From Herbinix sp. (GTDB taxonomy: Bacteria; Bacillota; Clostridia; Lachnospirales; Lachnospiraceae): a DNA stretch of 64,000 bases. A program made the position numbers and the translations under genes. Positions 21,839 to 29,890 of the stretch are shown here, in pieces. Below the pieces are notes generated by a model that saw only the letters and a list, made by a program, of their open reading frames with translations, ran no database searches and was not told the origin of the DNA. The first letter of the stretch is position 1. Every line of letters starts with the position of its first letter. The stretch lies in NCBI GenBank assembly GCA_029238935.1, contig JAQZBN010000025.1, forward strand, positions 35,225 to 99,224. The letters run 5' to 3'.

Positions 21839-22348
21839 TTTATGTTCTCCTTAATTTATAACATACGTGAAACTAAGATAACAATTTGTTAATAATTACT
21901 TAATAATTGTATCATAAAACCGTAAAAAATCAACCCCTAAATTACCTTCTCTTTCTACATGATCCAATTTTTTGTAGGAAAAATTCTATTAAACTATATA
22001 TTATATCTAATTTATATGTATTTTTATTTGATTTTATGTCTATTATTAACAAAAACATATTTATGCCTTTGTAACAATTGAAAGTATCTTTAGTTATTTT
22101 TTTGTGAATTATTTTTTAAATTATCACAAAATTATTACCTGATCTTTACAATTATTTCTTCTTATTATCAATACAACTACTTCACAGCTTAAAACAAGTC
22201 CCTAAATAACGAAAATATTTACGCTCGACATAACAATTTTTAAAATATTGACTTAAATCAAAATTTCATCTTCATGATAATAACGAATTTAGTATTCATA
22301 TCTTAATTCTTTGATTATAACCTCCTAATATATTAGGATAGTTCGCAT
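21839..22348. other. AT-rich intergenic region, 510 bp
   Basis: No ORF with plausible composition and no RNA gene were found. The only structure is a short palindrome CCTAATATATTAGG at 22324-22337. Confidence 0.6.
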
Positions 22349-22383
22349 CAAAAAACTGCGACAGATTCTGTCGCAGTCTCTTC
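22349..22383 (-). terminator. Terminator after the DUF3810 gene
   Basis: CTGCGACAGA and its complement form a tight hairpin followed by TTTTTT on the minus strand. Confidence 0.9.
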
Positions 22384-22397
22384 GCTATATAATTTAA

Positions 22398-23513
22398 TTA
22401 TTCTAAATCATTGTCTTTACGATACTTTGCCAAAAGCAGATCGACCATTCGTCCATAACTTTTAACACCATCCTCCTGGCTATTCGCTTTTAGATAAGTA
22501 TCATTTATTTTATTAGAAACGGTACTAATGGCTGTATCATTAAACTGTTGCCAATAGGACGAATTTGCCTTAATGTCCAGGAGTAAGCCATCCGTATATA
22601 GATCTCTGATCTCAAAATAAAGGTCAGGATCCTGAGAATACAGTGCATTTCCTGAAATAATCAGTGCTAGCATCGTTCCGCTGTATTTTATCTCTACACT
22701 ATCCGATTCCATACTAACCAGATATGCAATAAAGTTCGCTTCATCTTCTCTCATAAAGCCTCTCAGATGTGCCAGCTCATGTCCCATGGTGGATGCAATC
22801 GAGTAATCCGGAATATCAACATTCACATTTGCTTCCATGGTAAAAGGGAAGAAAATACCGGTAATCTCCGTATGAGACATTGCATTAGAAAAGAATACGG
22901 GTTTCGGAGATCCATAAAATCCTCCTAAAATTGGATATTCCTTCGACAATAAACGGTACGCATCATGCATCTTATCAGCCAGCTCATAGTCACTAAAGGA
23001 TAACCGATAAACGCCATCTTGGTCCGTCTCAGGAACTTGTGCCCGTAACTCTCCCGCTTGAATAGCGAGACTTTCTGTCAGTGCATATAACTCCTCCACG
23101 GAGGAATCCCGTATGTTCAGCTTTGAATAATAACTAAAGGGATAACGATAATAATTAATTCCTGCCATAAGCACAAACATAAATAGCAGTACACTAATCG
23201 TACAAAGTATATTCAAAATTCCTTTCAATAGTCGAAGTCTTCTCTTACCCTTATCTTTTATTAATTGAATAATAAACACAACAAGGACAGCAAGAATAAC
23301 CGCAGGTAGGGTCACCACGATAATCTCAGCGAGGGAAAACGGCAAAATACCTGTAATTGTGGAAACGATTTGTGAAATCCACTTATAAATATGCAATGCA
23401 AATATCTGTTCTGCAATAAAACTATTTTGCTTAGCGAGAAAGATCAGTAAGAAAGAAATCGGAATTAACCCTAATAAGTAACTGCGCTTATACTTTATTA
23501 TCTTTTTTAGCAT
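22398..23513 (-). CDS. DUF3810 membrane protein with HExxH metallopeptidase motif
   Basis: The 371-residue protein has three N-terminal hydrophobic segments (about residues 13-28, 55-85, 100-120). A large extracytoplasmic domain follows, carrying MGHELAHLRGFMREDEANFIAY near residue 245, that is HExxH plus a downstream Glu as in zinc peptidases. This arrangement fits DUF3810. It is probably a membrane-bound zinc protease of unknown substrate. GGGGG precedes the ATG. Monocistronic, with its own terminator. Confidence 0.82.
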   Translation of the reverse strand: MLKKIIKYKRSYLLGLIPISFLLIFLAKQNSFIAEQIFALHIYKWISQIVSTITGILPFSLAEIIVVTLPAVILAVLVVFIIQLIKDKGKRRLRLLKGILNILCTISVLLFMFVLMAGINYYRYPFSYYSKLNIRDSSVEELYALTESLAIQAGELRAQVPETDQDGVYRLSFSDYELADKMHDAYRLLSKEYPILGGFYGSPKPVFFSNAMSHTEITGIFFPFTMEANVNVDIPDYSIASTMGHELAHLRGFMREDEANFIAYLVSMESDSVEIKYSGTMLALIISGNALYSQDPDLYFEIRDLYTDGLLLDIKANSSYWQQFNDTAISTVSNKINDTYLKANSQEDGVKSYGRMVDLLLAKYRKDNDLE

Positions 23514-23705
23514 GGTATCGTATCCCCCGTATGTTTTTACAATAAAAACATTACCTTTCCTTACTTAATAGTATCACGGAATTACACCTTCTGCAACATT
23601 ATGTATACTGGCATAATCAGTGAATGTTTTCCAAATTCATTAGTAATTATATAGAATTCTTTGATTAAACTCTGAGATTAATCGTTAAAGCTGCTAACTT
23701 TCCAC

Positions 23706-23746
23706 AAAAAAGGCCCTCTTTCCGTTATACCGGGAGGGCCTTCTGT
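23706..23746 (-). terminator. Terminator of the metNIQ operon
   Basis: The stem AAGGCCCTC / GAGGGCCTT is followed by TTTTTTG on the minus strand, just after metQ. Confidence 0.92.
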
Positions 23747-23753
23747 TTTATGA

Positions 23754-24638
23754 TTAAAATTTAGGTACTACTGCACCTTCATAAGTATCTTCAATGAATT
23801 TTTTTACAGTATCGCTTTGTAAAGCTTCTAATAACGCTTTGATTTCCTCACGGGTCTCATCACCCTTTTTTACAGCAATGATATTTCCATAGGTATCTGC
23901 GGCAACTGAATCTTTGCTTTCGGTTGCGATTGCGTCCTTTGCTACATTAAGACCTGCTTCAATCGCATAGTTACCATTGATAACTGCCATATCTACGTCA
24001 GCTAAGGAACGAGCGAGTTGAGCTGCTTCTATTTCTACAATATCTAAATTCTTAGGGTTCTCTGCAATATCATTTTTTGTTGCATTAATGCCAGCACCTT
24101 CTTTTAAGGTAATTAAGCCTTCTGCTTCTAATAATAATAATGCTCTCGCTTCATTGGAAGCATCATTTGGTACTGCAATCTGTGCTCCGTCTTCTAATGC
24201 ATCAACCGTAGCAGTTTTTCCTGGATAGAGACCATATGGTTCATAGTGAATAATTCCAGCGGATATTAAATCTGTTTTGTTTTCTTCATTAAACTGATCC
24301 AAGTAAGGCAGATGCTGGAAATAGTTTGCATCCAGATCACCTGATTGTAATGCGAGATTTGGCTGTACATAATCCACATACTCAACGATTTCTAATTCAT
24401 AACCTGCTGCCTTTAATGCTTCTTTTGCTTGCTCTAAAATCTCTGCATGTGGAGTTGTGCTTGCTCCAACTACAATTTTCGTAAGTTCAGTTTCTGTCTG
24501 ATCTTCACCTTTTTGATCTCCAGTCTGATCCTGTGTCTGGTCTGCAGCTGGGTCGGTTGTTTCATCTTTTTTTCCGCAACCGGTAAGTACACCTGTAATT
24601 AAGGTTAATAACACTAAGATACTAAATAATTTCTTCAT
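23754..24638 (-). CDS. metQ: Methionine-binding lipoprotein MetQ
   Basis: The 294-residue NlpA-family lipoprotein has a lipobox (GVLTGCG, Cys about residue 21), an Asp/Gln-rich tether, and the substrate-binding fold: VVGASTTPHAEIL, YVQPNLALQSGDLDANYFQHLPYLDQF, IAVPNDASNEARALLLL, MAVINGNYAIEAGL. It captures D- or L-methionine (or a related thiol amino acid) for the MetNI transporter encoded immediately upstream. Full length and apparently intact. RBS AAAGGAGG. The gap to metI is about 50 bp. Confidence 0.93.
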   Translation of the reverse strand: MKKLFSILVLLTLITGVLTGCGKKDETTDPAADQTQDQTGDQKGEDQTETELTKIVVGASTTPHAEILEQAKEALKAAGYELEIVEYVDYVQPNLALQSGDLDANYFQHLPYLDQFNEENKTDLISAGIIHYEPYGLYPGKTATVDALEDGAQIAVPNDASNEARALLLLEAEGLITLKEGAGINATKNDIAENPKNLDIVEIEAAQLARSLADVDMAVINGNYAIEAGLNVAKDAIATESKDSVAADTYGNIIAVKKGDETREEIKALLEALQSDTVKKFIEDTYEGAVVPKF

Positions 24639-24687
24639 TTTTATGTCCTCCTTTATTGTATCGGATTTTGGTAATCCGTAACCTTAC

Positions 24688-25293
24688 TTATTTTGCTCTT
24701 TTATCCGTACGTCTCATCCACTTGGTTCCTATTTCTTGAATGATTTGCACGATAATGACTAAGATAACAACTGTAACAAACATGATTTCAGTTTCATAAC
24801 GATAATATCCATAACGGATTGCGATATCACCGAGTCCTCCGCCACCAACAAATCCAGACATCGCCGAATAGCTTAAAATCGTTGTTACTGCGATAGCACC
24901 ACTTATGATTAAGGAGGGCTTTGCCTCTGGGATTAGGACTTTAACGATGATCTGGAACGTAGAAGCCCCCATGGACTTAGCCGCTTCTATCACTCCGTAA
25001 TCTACTTCTTTTAAAGAAGATTCTACTAATCTGGCTATATAAGGAGCTGATGCTATAATTAATGGAATTACCGTAGCAGTTGACCCAATCGTAGTACCAA
25101 GGATGGCTCTTGTGAGAGGAATGACTGCAATCAGTAATATGATAAATGGTACTGACCTAACTAAGTTGACTATGATACCAAGTACTCTGTTTACCATCGG
25201 AAAAGGAGCTATACCATCCTTATCCGTGATTACCAATATGATTCCCATCGGTAAACCGATTAAGTATGCGATAAATGATGATAGAAAAACCAT
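24688..25293 (-). CDS. metI: Methionine ABC transporter permease MetI, N-terminally clipped
   Basis: The 201-residue permease has the EAA loop (VDYGVIEAAKSMGASTFQIIVKVLIPEAKPSLI) and about five membrane spans. Normal MetI has some 15-25 residues before the ETLYM-VFLSSF segment. Here ETLYM is still encoded, but the frame is closed by TAA just upstream and the only ATG is at 25291-25293, without a ribosome site. It overlaps the 3' end of metN by 34 bp in another frame. Together with the short MetN this indicates a deletion across the metN-metI junction. The core permease could still work if translation is coupled to metN. Confidence 0.9.
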   Translation of the reverse strand: MVFLSSFIAYLIGLPMGIILVITDKDGIAPFPMVNRVLGIIVNLVRSVPFIILLIAVIPLTRAILGTTIGSTATVIPLIIASAPYIARLVESSLKEVDYGVIEAAKSMGASTFQIIVKVLIPEAKPSLIISGAIAVTTILSYSAMSGFVGGGGLGDIAIRYGYYRYETEIMFVTVVILVIIVQIIQEIGTKWMRRTDKRAK

Positions 25294-26189
25294 ATAGAGT
25301 GTTTCTTATCAGCAAACATAATATTTACCGGTGTCTTGCACTCTAATACCATATTTGCGATGACTGGTTCATAGGAAGTTCTTCCGTCAAAGATAATTCT
25401 TATGTTTCGTTCTCCTTCAAAATGGGTGATATGAGAAGCTCCGGAGAAAACTAATTGCTTCGCAATTTTTGATTTCGGTCTCACAAAGACTTCTTCAACA
25501 CTGCCGACCTCTGCAATCTGGCTTTGATCAATGATAGCAACCCGATTACAGATTTCTTCAATTACACTCATCTCATGGGTAATAACGATAATGGTGATTC
25601 CTAGTTTTTGATTGATATCCTTGAGTAAATTCAAAATAGAGCGGGTGGTGGTAGGATCTAAGGCACTGGTAGCTTCATCACAAAGCAATACCTTCGGATT
25701 GGTCGCTAACGCTCTGGCAATTGCTATTCTCTGCTTTTGTCCGCCGGAAAGCTGTGCGGGATACGCCTTTGCCTTATCCGATAAACCAACTACATCGAGA
25801 AGTTCTAAGGCTCTTTTTTTAGCTTCTTTTTTAGGAACTCCTGCCAGTTCTAAGGGAAAACAAATGTTTTGCACTGTGTTTCTCTGCATCAGCAGATTAA
25901 ACTGTTGAAATATCATTCCCATGGACTGCCTTGCTTTTAACAACTCTTTTTCTTTCAGAGATCCCAAATCGTTACCGTCAAAGACAACCGCTCCTGACGT
26001 TGGTTTTTCAAGAAAATTGATACATCGAACCAAGGTACTCTTGCCGGCACCGCTGAGTCCAATAATTCCAAAGATCTCACCTCTCTGAATGGATAGGTTG
26101 ATATTCTCCAGAGCTTTTACTTCATTATGCTTGCTTCGGAATATTTTACTCAATTCTACTAACTCAATAATTGATTTTTCTGAACTCAT
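25260..26189 (-). CDS. metN: Methionine ABC transporter ATPase MetN, NIL domain truncated
   Basis: The 309-residue ATPase has Walker A GLSGAGKST, Q-loop, signature LSGGQKQRIAIARALA and Walker B VLLCDEATSALD. After about residue 250 it enters the C-terminal NIL domain (NIRIIFDGRTSYEPVIANMV) but leaves family sequence after NIMFADKK and ends in WFFYHHLSHT read from the metI region. In E. coli the NIL domain binds methionine and inhibits transport, so if this is real the transporter may have lost feedback inhibition. The start ATG at 26187-26189 lies seven bases after GGAGG. The upstream leader holds a candidate attenuator. Confidence 0.93.
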   Translation of the reverse strand: MSSEKSIIELVELSKIFRSKHNEVKALENINLSIQRGEIFGIIGLSGAGKSTLVRCINFLEKPTSGAVVFDGNDLGSLKEKELLKARQSMGMIFQQFNLLMQRNTVQNICFPLELAGVPKKEAKKRALELLDVVGLSDKAKAYPAQLSGGQKQRIAIARALATNPKVLLCDEATSALDPTTTRSILNLLKDINQKLGITIIVITHEMSVIEEICNRVAIIDQSQIAEVGSVEEVFVRPKSKIAKQLVFSGASHITHFEGERNIRIIFDGRTSYEPVIANMVLECKTPVNIMFADKKHSIWFFYHHLSHT

Positions 26190-26242
26190 TTGTCCACCTC
26201 CACACACTGATGTAATTCTAACACTTTACTTCGCTAAAGAAT

Positions 26243-26276
26243 CAAAAAAACAGGATAGCTATGACAGCCTCCTGTT
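26243..26276 (-). terminator. Intrinsic terminator inside the metN leader
   Basis: On the minus strand AACAGGA pairs with TCCTGTT around an inner GCT/AGC stem and is followed by a run of seven T residues. It lies before metN, after the Met/Cys leader ORF, so it is placed to act as an attenuator. Confidence 0.85.
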
Positions 26277-26344
26277 GTATTTATTCTCATTATTTGATCA
26301 AGGTATACCTTAAAATGAGCATATGAAAACACCACATTCATCTA

Positions 26345-26422
26345 TCATAGATTAAATATGTTACTTGGCATGCAACACATACCACACATATTAATACACA
26401 TGACCATTTTAGGTGTTCTCAT
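26345..26422 (-). CDS. Met/Cys-rich leader peptide of metNIQ (25 residues)
   Basis: The short ORF starts at ATG 26420-26422, six bases after a perfect AAGGAGG, and ends with TGA at 26345-26347. It encodes 25 residues of which 6 are Met (positions 1, 6, 8, 12, 15, 18) and 4 are Cys (9, 13, 16, 17), concentrated as MVMCINMCGMCCM. It sits about 60 bp after a consensus promoter, about 70 bp before an intrinsic terminator, and about 155 bp before metN. That is the layout of an amino-acid-sensing leader peptide: ribosome stalling at Met or Cys codons when the charged tRNA is scarce would let transcription through to the transporter. A small metal-binding peptide is the main alternative. Function is inferred. 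Confidence 0.75.
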   Translation of the reverse strand: MRTPKMVMCINMCGMCCMPSNIFNL

Positions 26423-26489
26423 TGTGACCCTCCTTGATTTATTTCATATATTTTCGATATGAATTACGATTAATTGATTATTGAATCGA

Positions 26490-26518
26490 AGTATACATTA
26501 AGTTATTTCATTTGTCAA
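26490..26518 (-). promoter_or_regulatory. Consensus sigma-A promoter of the metNIQ operon
   Basis: On the minus strand TTGACA (26513-26518) and TATACT (26490-26495) are separated by exactly 17 bp. The predicted start near 26483 gives a leader of about 295 nt. No S-box (SAM) or T-box element is seen in the leader. Confidence 0.88.
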
Positions 26519-26651
26519 ATTATTTTTATAAATATTTTATAATTATATATAATTCCCTTGCTTGGTTGGCCTTGATTTGGTAACACCATAACTATAGTCA
26601 GTCCCATTATAATCGAAATTCCTCAAATTAGGTACCCGGGAAATTAATACA

Positions 26652-27014
26652 TTACAATAGTAGCATTCGCTCTTTCTTTGTGCATTTACTAACCGCATCT
26701 CTATAGGAATGATCGATCATATCAAATACCACATCATCGGCTAGTCCTCGGTTCATATATATTGTATTCTTGTATCTTCTTTGTCTTTCAGGACAATGAT
26801 AACCTGGTATAACCACCCCTGGATACTGGCTGCGATAATAATCTGTTAACATCATCTCACTGCGAATTGTTATTTTGTAATCCTCATCTCTGGGATAGAG
26901 TTCCAGAAAAATTCGATTCCCCACCTTATAACAGATGGGAATGGGACCAAAGGGGGTTACTTCATAGGCTCCCGGTTTTTGAAGACAATATGTTTTGATT
27001 CCTTCAGCAGTCAT
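26652..27014 (-). CDS. MmcQ/YjbR family protein
   Basis: The 120-residue protein has the compact YjbR fold pattern: an N-terminal helix (MTAEGIKTYCLQKPGAYE), TPFGP-PICYKVGNRIFLEL strands and the late DVVFDMIDHSYRDAV helix. YjbR proteins have a CyaY-like fold and have been proposed to bind DNA; the cell role is not established. RBS GGGAGG. The remains of a WYL-type regulator gene lie just upstream on the same strand. Confidence 0.8.
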   Translation of the reverse strand: MTAEGIKTYCLQKPGAYEVTPFGPIPICYKVGNRIFLELYPRDEDYKITIRSEMMLTDYYRSQYPGVVIPGYHCPERQRRYKNTIYMNRGLADDVVFDMIDHSYRDAVSKCTKKERMLLL

Positions 27015-27115
27015 TACTAGACCTCCCTATGTTTCTTAACTAAGACGTTGTGATTAAAGCTATTCCTTGATACCATTGATTTTTTTACCTCACGATCACA
27101 CACAAGGTACGCGAA

Positions 27116-27181
27116 TTAAGCAGTCACCTTTTCTTTCTGTAAAAGTATCATAACAATACCTAATAAACGGTCGATTTTCAT
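27116..27181 (-). pseudogene. N-terminal remnant of a WYL/YafY-type HTH regulator
   Basis: ATG at 27179-27181, behind GGAGATAAAGGA, opens a 21-residue ORF starting MKIDRLLGIVMILLQKEKVTA and then a stop. That start is nearly identical to the first helix of the YafY/DeoR-like HTH proteins with WYL domains, which normally continue with LAE-FEVS-RT-RDIE. The remaining ~280 residues are absent. The rest of the 27015-27367 gap shows nothing else. Confidence 0.65.
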
Positions 27182-27367
27182 TCCTTTATCTCCATCATTC
27201 GCTATAAAACTACAACCAATACTATGTAAAAATCTCAAAAAGCAATTTTGACGTAACATTATAAGTATCTTCAAAATTCCCCCATACTTTACCAAGAATA
27301 TGAAATGCCATGATTCCCTATCTAACGTTTCGCTCGGTTCAACATGCTTAGTTTCTATCCTAAGTAG

Positions 27368-28270
27368 TTAATTACGCACTGATATTTTATCCTGTTCTGT
27401 AAGATTTCCAATCAGCAGCGCCGATTCTATATTATGCTTTGCGGTATTTCTCTCAATTGATTCCCCACTATGGTTCGCATAACAATAAATGCACCCATTT
27501 TTACAGGTATTATAAGCACCAATATCCACGCTTTCCATACATCCACAGCCTTCTCTTTGATTCTTATCCTGCTTCACCTTGATACTGCGTCCACAGATCA
27601 ATTCAATCGTTGCTCTATCAATGCAACTGGCTGGTTTAATTCCATACATCTCTAAATTCATCTTTTCAGAACAAGCTCTTAGTTCTACACCATTCCCATG
27701 CCCAATCTCTGCAAGTATAGATGCCATTTTTTTCATTTCCTCATCAGAAACATCCCGTATTATATTCTCTTTCACCGTTTTATTAATCTTGGTATATAAA
27801 TCAACATAACTTATCGTACATGTCTTTGTATCATACTTTAGTTTATCACAAAGATATGCAAACTCCTTTTCATGATAAGAAATCGTCAGCTCATCATTTA
27901 TTATTATCGGATCATATCTCCAATGAACACGATGCCTGCCCAGCTTCATCGATAACTCCTGAAAGGTTTCAATGATTCTTGCTTTATCCCGAAGATTTTT
28001 CTCTATGGTATTATGATAAGGGGTCAGTGTGAACTGAAAATAATACTGGTATCCCAATTGATCCAAGGCAGGTAAATGCTTCATAAATGGAGCTGGATCC
28101 TTAGTCCAAAAGACGATACAATCTATTTTTTCAGGTGACAAGAAAATCTTACTTACTTGTAATGGATTCATCGGATTTCTGGATAGAGCATACCCTTCTT
28201 CTAACCGTCGAATAAACCATTCCCCATAGAATGCCGGGATATCAGTTCTTCTCGATGCTGATAAAATCAT
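27368..28270 (-). CDS. DUF1848 protein (radical-SAM-like Cys cluster)
   Basis: The 300-residue protein starts MILSASRRTDIPAFYGEWFI, has FWTKDPAPF and YFQFTLTPY, and ends with a Cys cluster (CGCMES, then TCKNGCIYCYAN near residues 242-270). These are the features of DUF1848, whose C-terminal CxxxCxxC-type cluster suggests an iron-sulfur protein of the radical SAM type. The reaction is unknown. RBS AGAGGGA. Monocistronic; repeat array 2 lies directly upstream. Confidence 0.82.
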   Translation of the reverse strand: MILSASRRTDIPAFYGEWFIRRLEEGYALSRNPMNPLQVSKIFLSPEKIDCIVFWTKDPAPFMKHLPALDQLGYQYYFQFTLTPYHNTIEKNLRDKARIIETFQELSMKLGRHRVHWRYDPIIINDELTISYHEKEFAYLCDKLKYDTKTCTISYVDLYTKINKTVKENIIRDVSDEEMKKMASILAEIGHGNGVELRACSEKMNLEMYGIKPASCIDRATIELICGRSIKVKQDKNQREGCGCMESVDIGAYNTCKNGCIYCYANHSGESIERNTAKHNIESALLIGNLTEQDKISVRN

Positions 28271-28362
28271 AGAAATTCCCTCTTTCTAGCAGAATCTTTC
28301 ACTCTGAACTCTTATTTCAGTCGATTATCTATATAACATTTATTTATAAACCTTTATTTACA

Positions 28363-28575
28363 GATTATTGATTTACATTATTGATCTGTTTATCATTGAT
28401 TTGCATATTATTGATTTACATCGTTGATCTGCTTATCATCGATTTTCATATCATTATTTTAAAGATTATAGATTTAAAAATCATTGACTTACATTTCATT
28501 GATTTACATTTCATCAACTTACATATTATTGACTTAAAGATCTTTGACCTAGATCTTATTGCTTACATTGTATTA
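28363..28575. repeat. Degenerate 15-bp tandem repeat array 2 (about 14 units)
   Basis: The plus-strand unit is close to TTCATTGATTTACAT, repeated at a 15-bp period with substitutions but few indels. It lies between the start of the DUF1848 gene and the end of the GNAT gene. The phase-locked period makes a low-complexity plus-strand ORF that I do not consider a gene. Confidence 0.88.
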
Positions 28576-28636
28576 TAGATAGTTTAGATATCATTTATTT
28601 TAAGTTTGACTATTATTAATAAATCATTTTAAAGGA

Positions 28637-29065
28637 TTACCTACTTTTTCGAATGATTTTTTGAGTCATACCAGACCCAAGACTATCATTTGGACGCTGT
28701 GTAAATCCAAATTGTTCGTAAAATTCTTCCTTTCCTTTGGCAGACATTAAACCCACATAGATAATTTCCCCTTCATCTAAGTGGGAGTAGATATAATCTA
28801 TTATAGAGTTTATCATCTCCTTACCAATGCCCATTCTCTGATACTCCGGCATTACAACGACATCTACAATGAATGCCTGAAAACCACCATCATGGAGTAA
28901 TCTTGCCATTCCAACTGCTTCTTCCCCGTCATATGCAACAATCATAAATGGGCTACAGCAAATCCCTGCCCGAGCTTGTCTTTCCGAAACCGCATCCCAA
29001 CTAGCAGATACACGCAACTTGTTATATTCAGATATTGTAATATCATTCCGGTAAGTAATATCCAT
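28637..29065 (-). CDS. GNAT-family N-acetyltransferase
   Basis: The 142-residue protein has the GNAT core: an acceptor-side strand (AYDGEEAVGMARLL), the acetyl-CoA pyrophosphate loop VVVMPEYQRMGIGKEMINSI (Q/RxxGxG/A), and a terminal FYEQFGF motif with the usual Tyr. The acceptor cannot be predicted. RBS GGAGG before the ATG. Monocistronic, with repeat array 2 in its 3' region and no recognisable hairpin terminator. Confidence 0.9.
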   Translation of the reverse strand: MDITYRNDITISEYNKLRVSASWDAVSERQARAGICCSPFMIVAYDGEEAVGMARLLHDGGFQAFIVDVVVMPEYQRMGIGKEMINSIIDYIYSHLDEGEIIYVGLMSAKGKEEFYEQFGFTQRPNDSLGSGMTQKIIRKSR

Positions 29066-29461
29066 AGAGTTCCTCCAATTGCTTTCGTTTCCTTATCTAG
29101 TTCTACACAATACGTTTGTACTTCATTTAACTTGCATTTCTTATTAACTAGTTATTATGAATCTTCTTAAAATACTAAAATTGAATTTATATGTTATCAT
29201 GGTATGACCATATATTACGAACGTTATTCCAACATTATTGGTAGATTTAATAAATTAATGAGTATGGTGTAAGCGATTGATTTTATCTCTTTTTCATATT
29301 ACTATATTTTAGCAAAAAAAGAGGGAAGATACAATCCATTCCAGAATTCGTTTTTCGATTGGATATCATTGAGGATGATTAGAAGATTTGTAGCACATGA
29401 TAGTATAATTCTTGTTATAATACTTTCAGGTCTAGATTAATCTTAGAAAATCCGTATAAAC
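29066..29461. other. Intergenic region without genes
   Basis: AT-rich sequence between the GNAT gene and the tRNA pair. I see no ORF or structured element before the tRNA terminator. Confidence 0.6.
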
Positions 29462-29488
29462 AAAAAAATACACCTAGTTCGGTGTATC
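29462..29488 (-). terminator. Terminator of the tRNA-Thr/tRNA-Pro transcript
   Basis: ATACACC / GGTGTAT with a six-base loop, followed by a T-run on the minus strand, 35 bp beyond tRNA-Pro. Confidence 0.85.
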
Positions 29489-29522
29489 TGCTACATAGTT
29501 AATATTAAATTAAATAATAAAA

Positions 29523-29597
29523 TCGAGGTGACAGGATTTGAACCTGCGGCCTCTACGTCCCTAACGTAGCGCTCTAGCCAAGCTGAGCCACACCTCG
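29523..29597 (-). tRNA. tRNA-Pro (anticodon AGG)
   Basis: The cloverleaf folds fully. The acceptor is CGAGGTG/CACCTCG, the D-stem GCTC/GAGC, and the anticodon stem CTACG/CGTAG with loop TTAGGGA. The T-stem is GCAGG/CCTGT with loop TTCAAAT, and the discriminator is A. The anticodon AGG reads CCU. Adenosine at position 34 is unusual in bacteria and is normally deaminated to inosine to be useful. The CCA end is not encoded. Confidence 0.93.
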
Positions 29598-29640
29598 AAA
29601 TCTGTCGTTCTCCCTATATCAATATTCAAGGGATAACTAA

Positions 29641-29712
29641 AGCTGTTGAGGGGAGTCGGACCCCCGACCTCTTCATTACCAATGAAGTGCTCTACCACTG
29701 AGCTACAACAGC
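29641..29712 (-). tRNA. tRNA-Thr (anticodon GGT)
   Basis: The cloverleaf has acceptor GCTGTTG/CAACAGC, D-stem GCTC/GAGC, anticodon stem CTTCA/TGAAG with loop TTGGTAA (anticodon GGT, codon ACC), and T-stem GGGGG/CCCCT. The T-loop is TCCGACT, with C where the nearly universal U55 should be. It lies 43 bp upstream of tRNA-Pro on the same strand and they share one terminator. Confidence 0.9.
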
Positions 29713-29890
29713 AGATGTAAGTTTTTCGCCGCCATGTGATATTATCATATTATTGAACATTATGCAATACTTTTTTTGAATATTTTTAACTGTTATTATT
29801 TGACCGCAGTATTCAATCGAGTAATCACACCAGTAATTGTCAGTTCTTAATATCCCTAACTACCGGTTGTAAATCATTGCACATGAACCC

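Noticed and set aside
26189..26490. S-box (SAM) or T-box riboswitch for metNIQ
   Set aside because: None of the conserved aptamer or T-box sequence was found; the Met/Cys ORF fits the leader better.
28381..28578. Plus-strand ORF with repeated IIDLH-type pentapeptides
   Set aside because: It is produced by the 15-bp tandem repeat, has no ribosome site and very low complexity.
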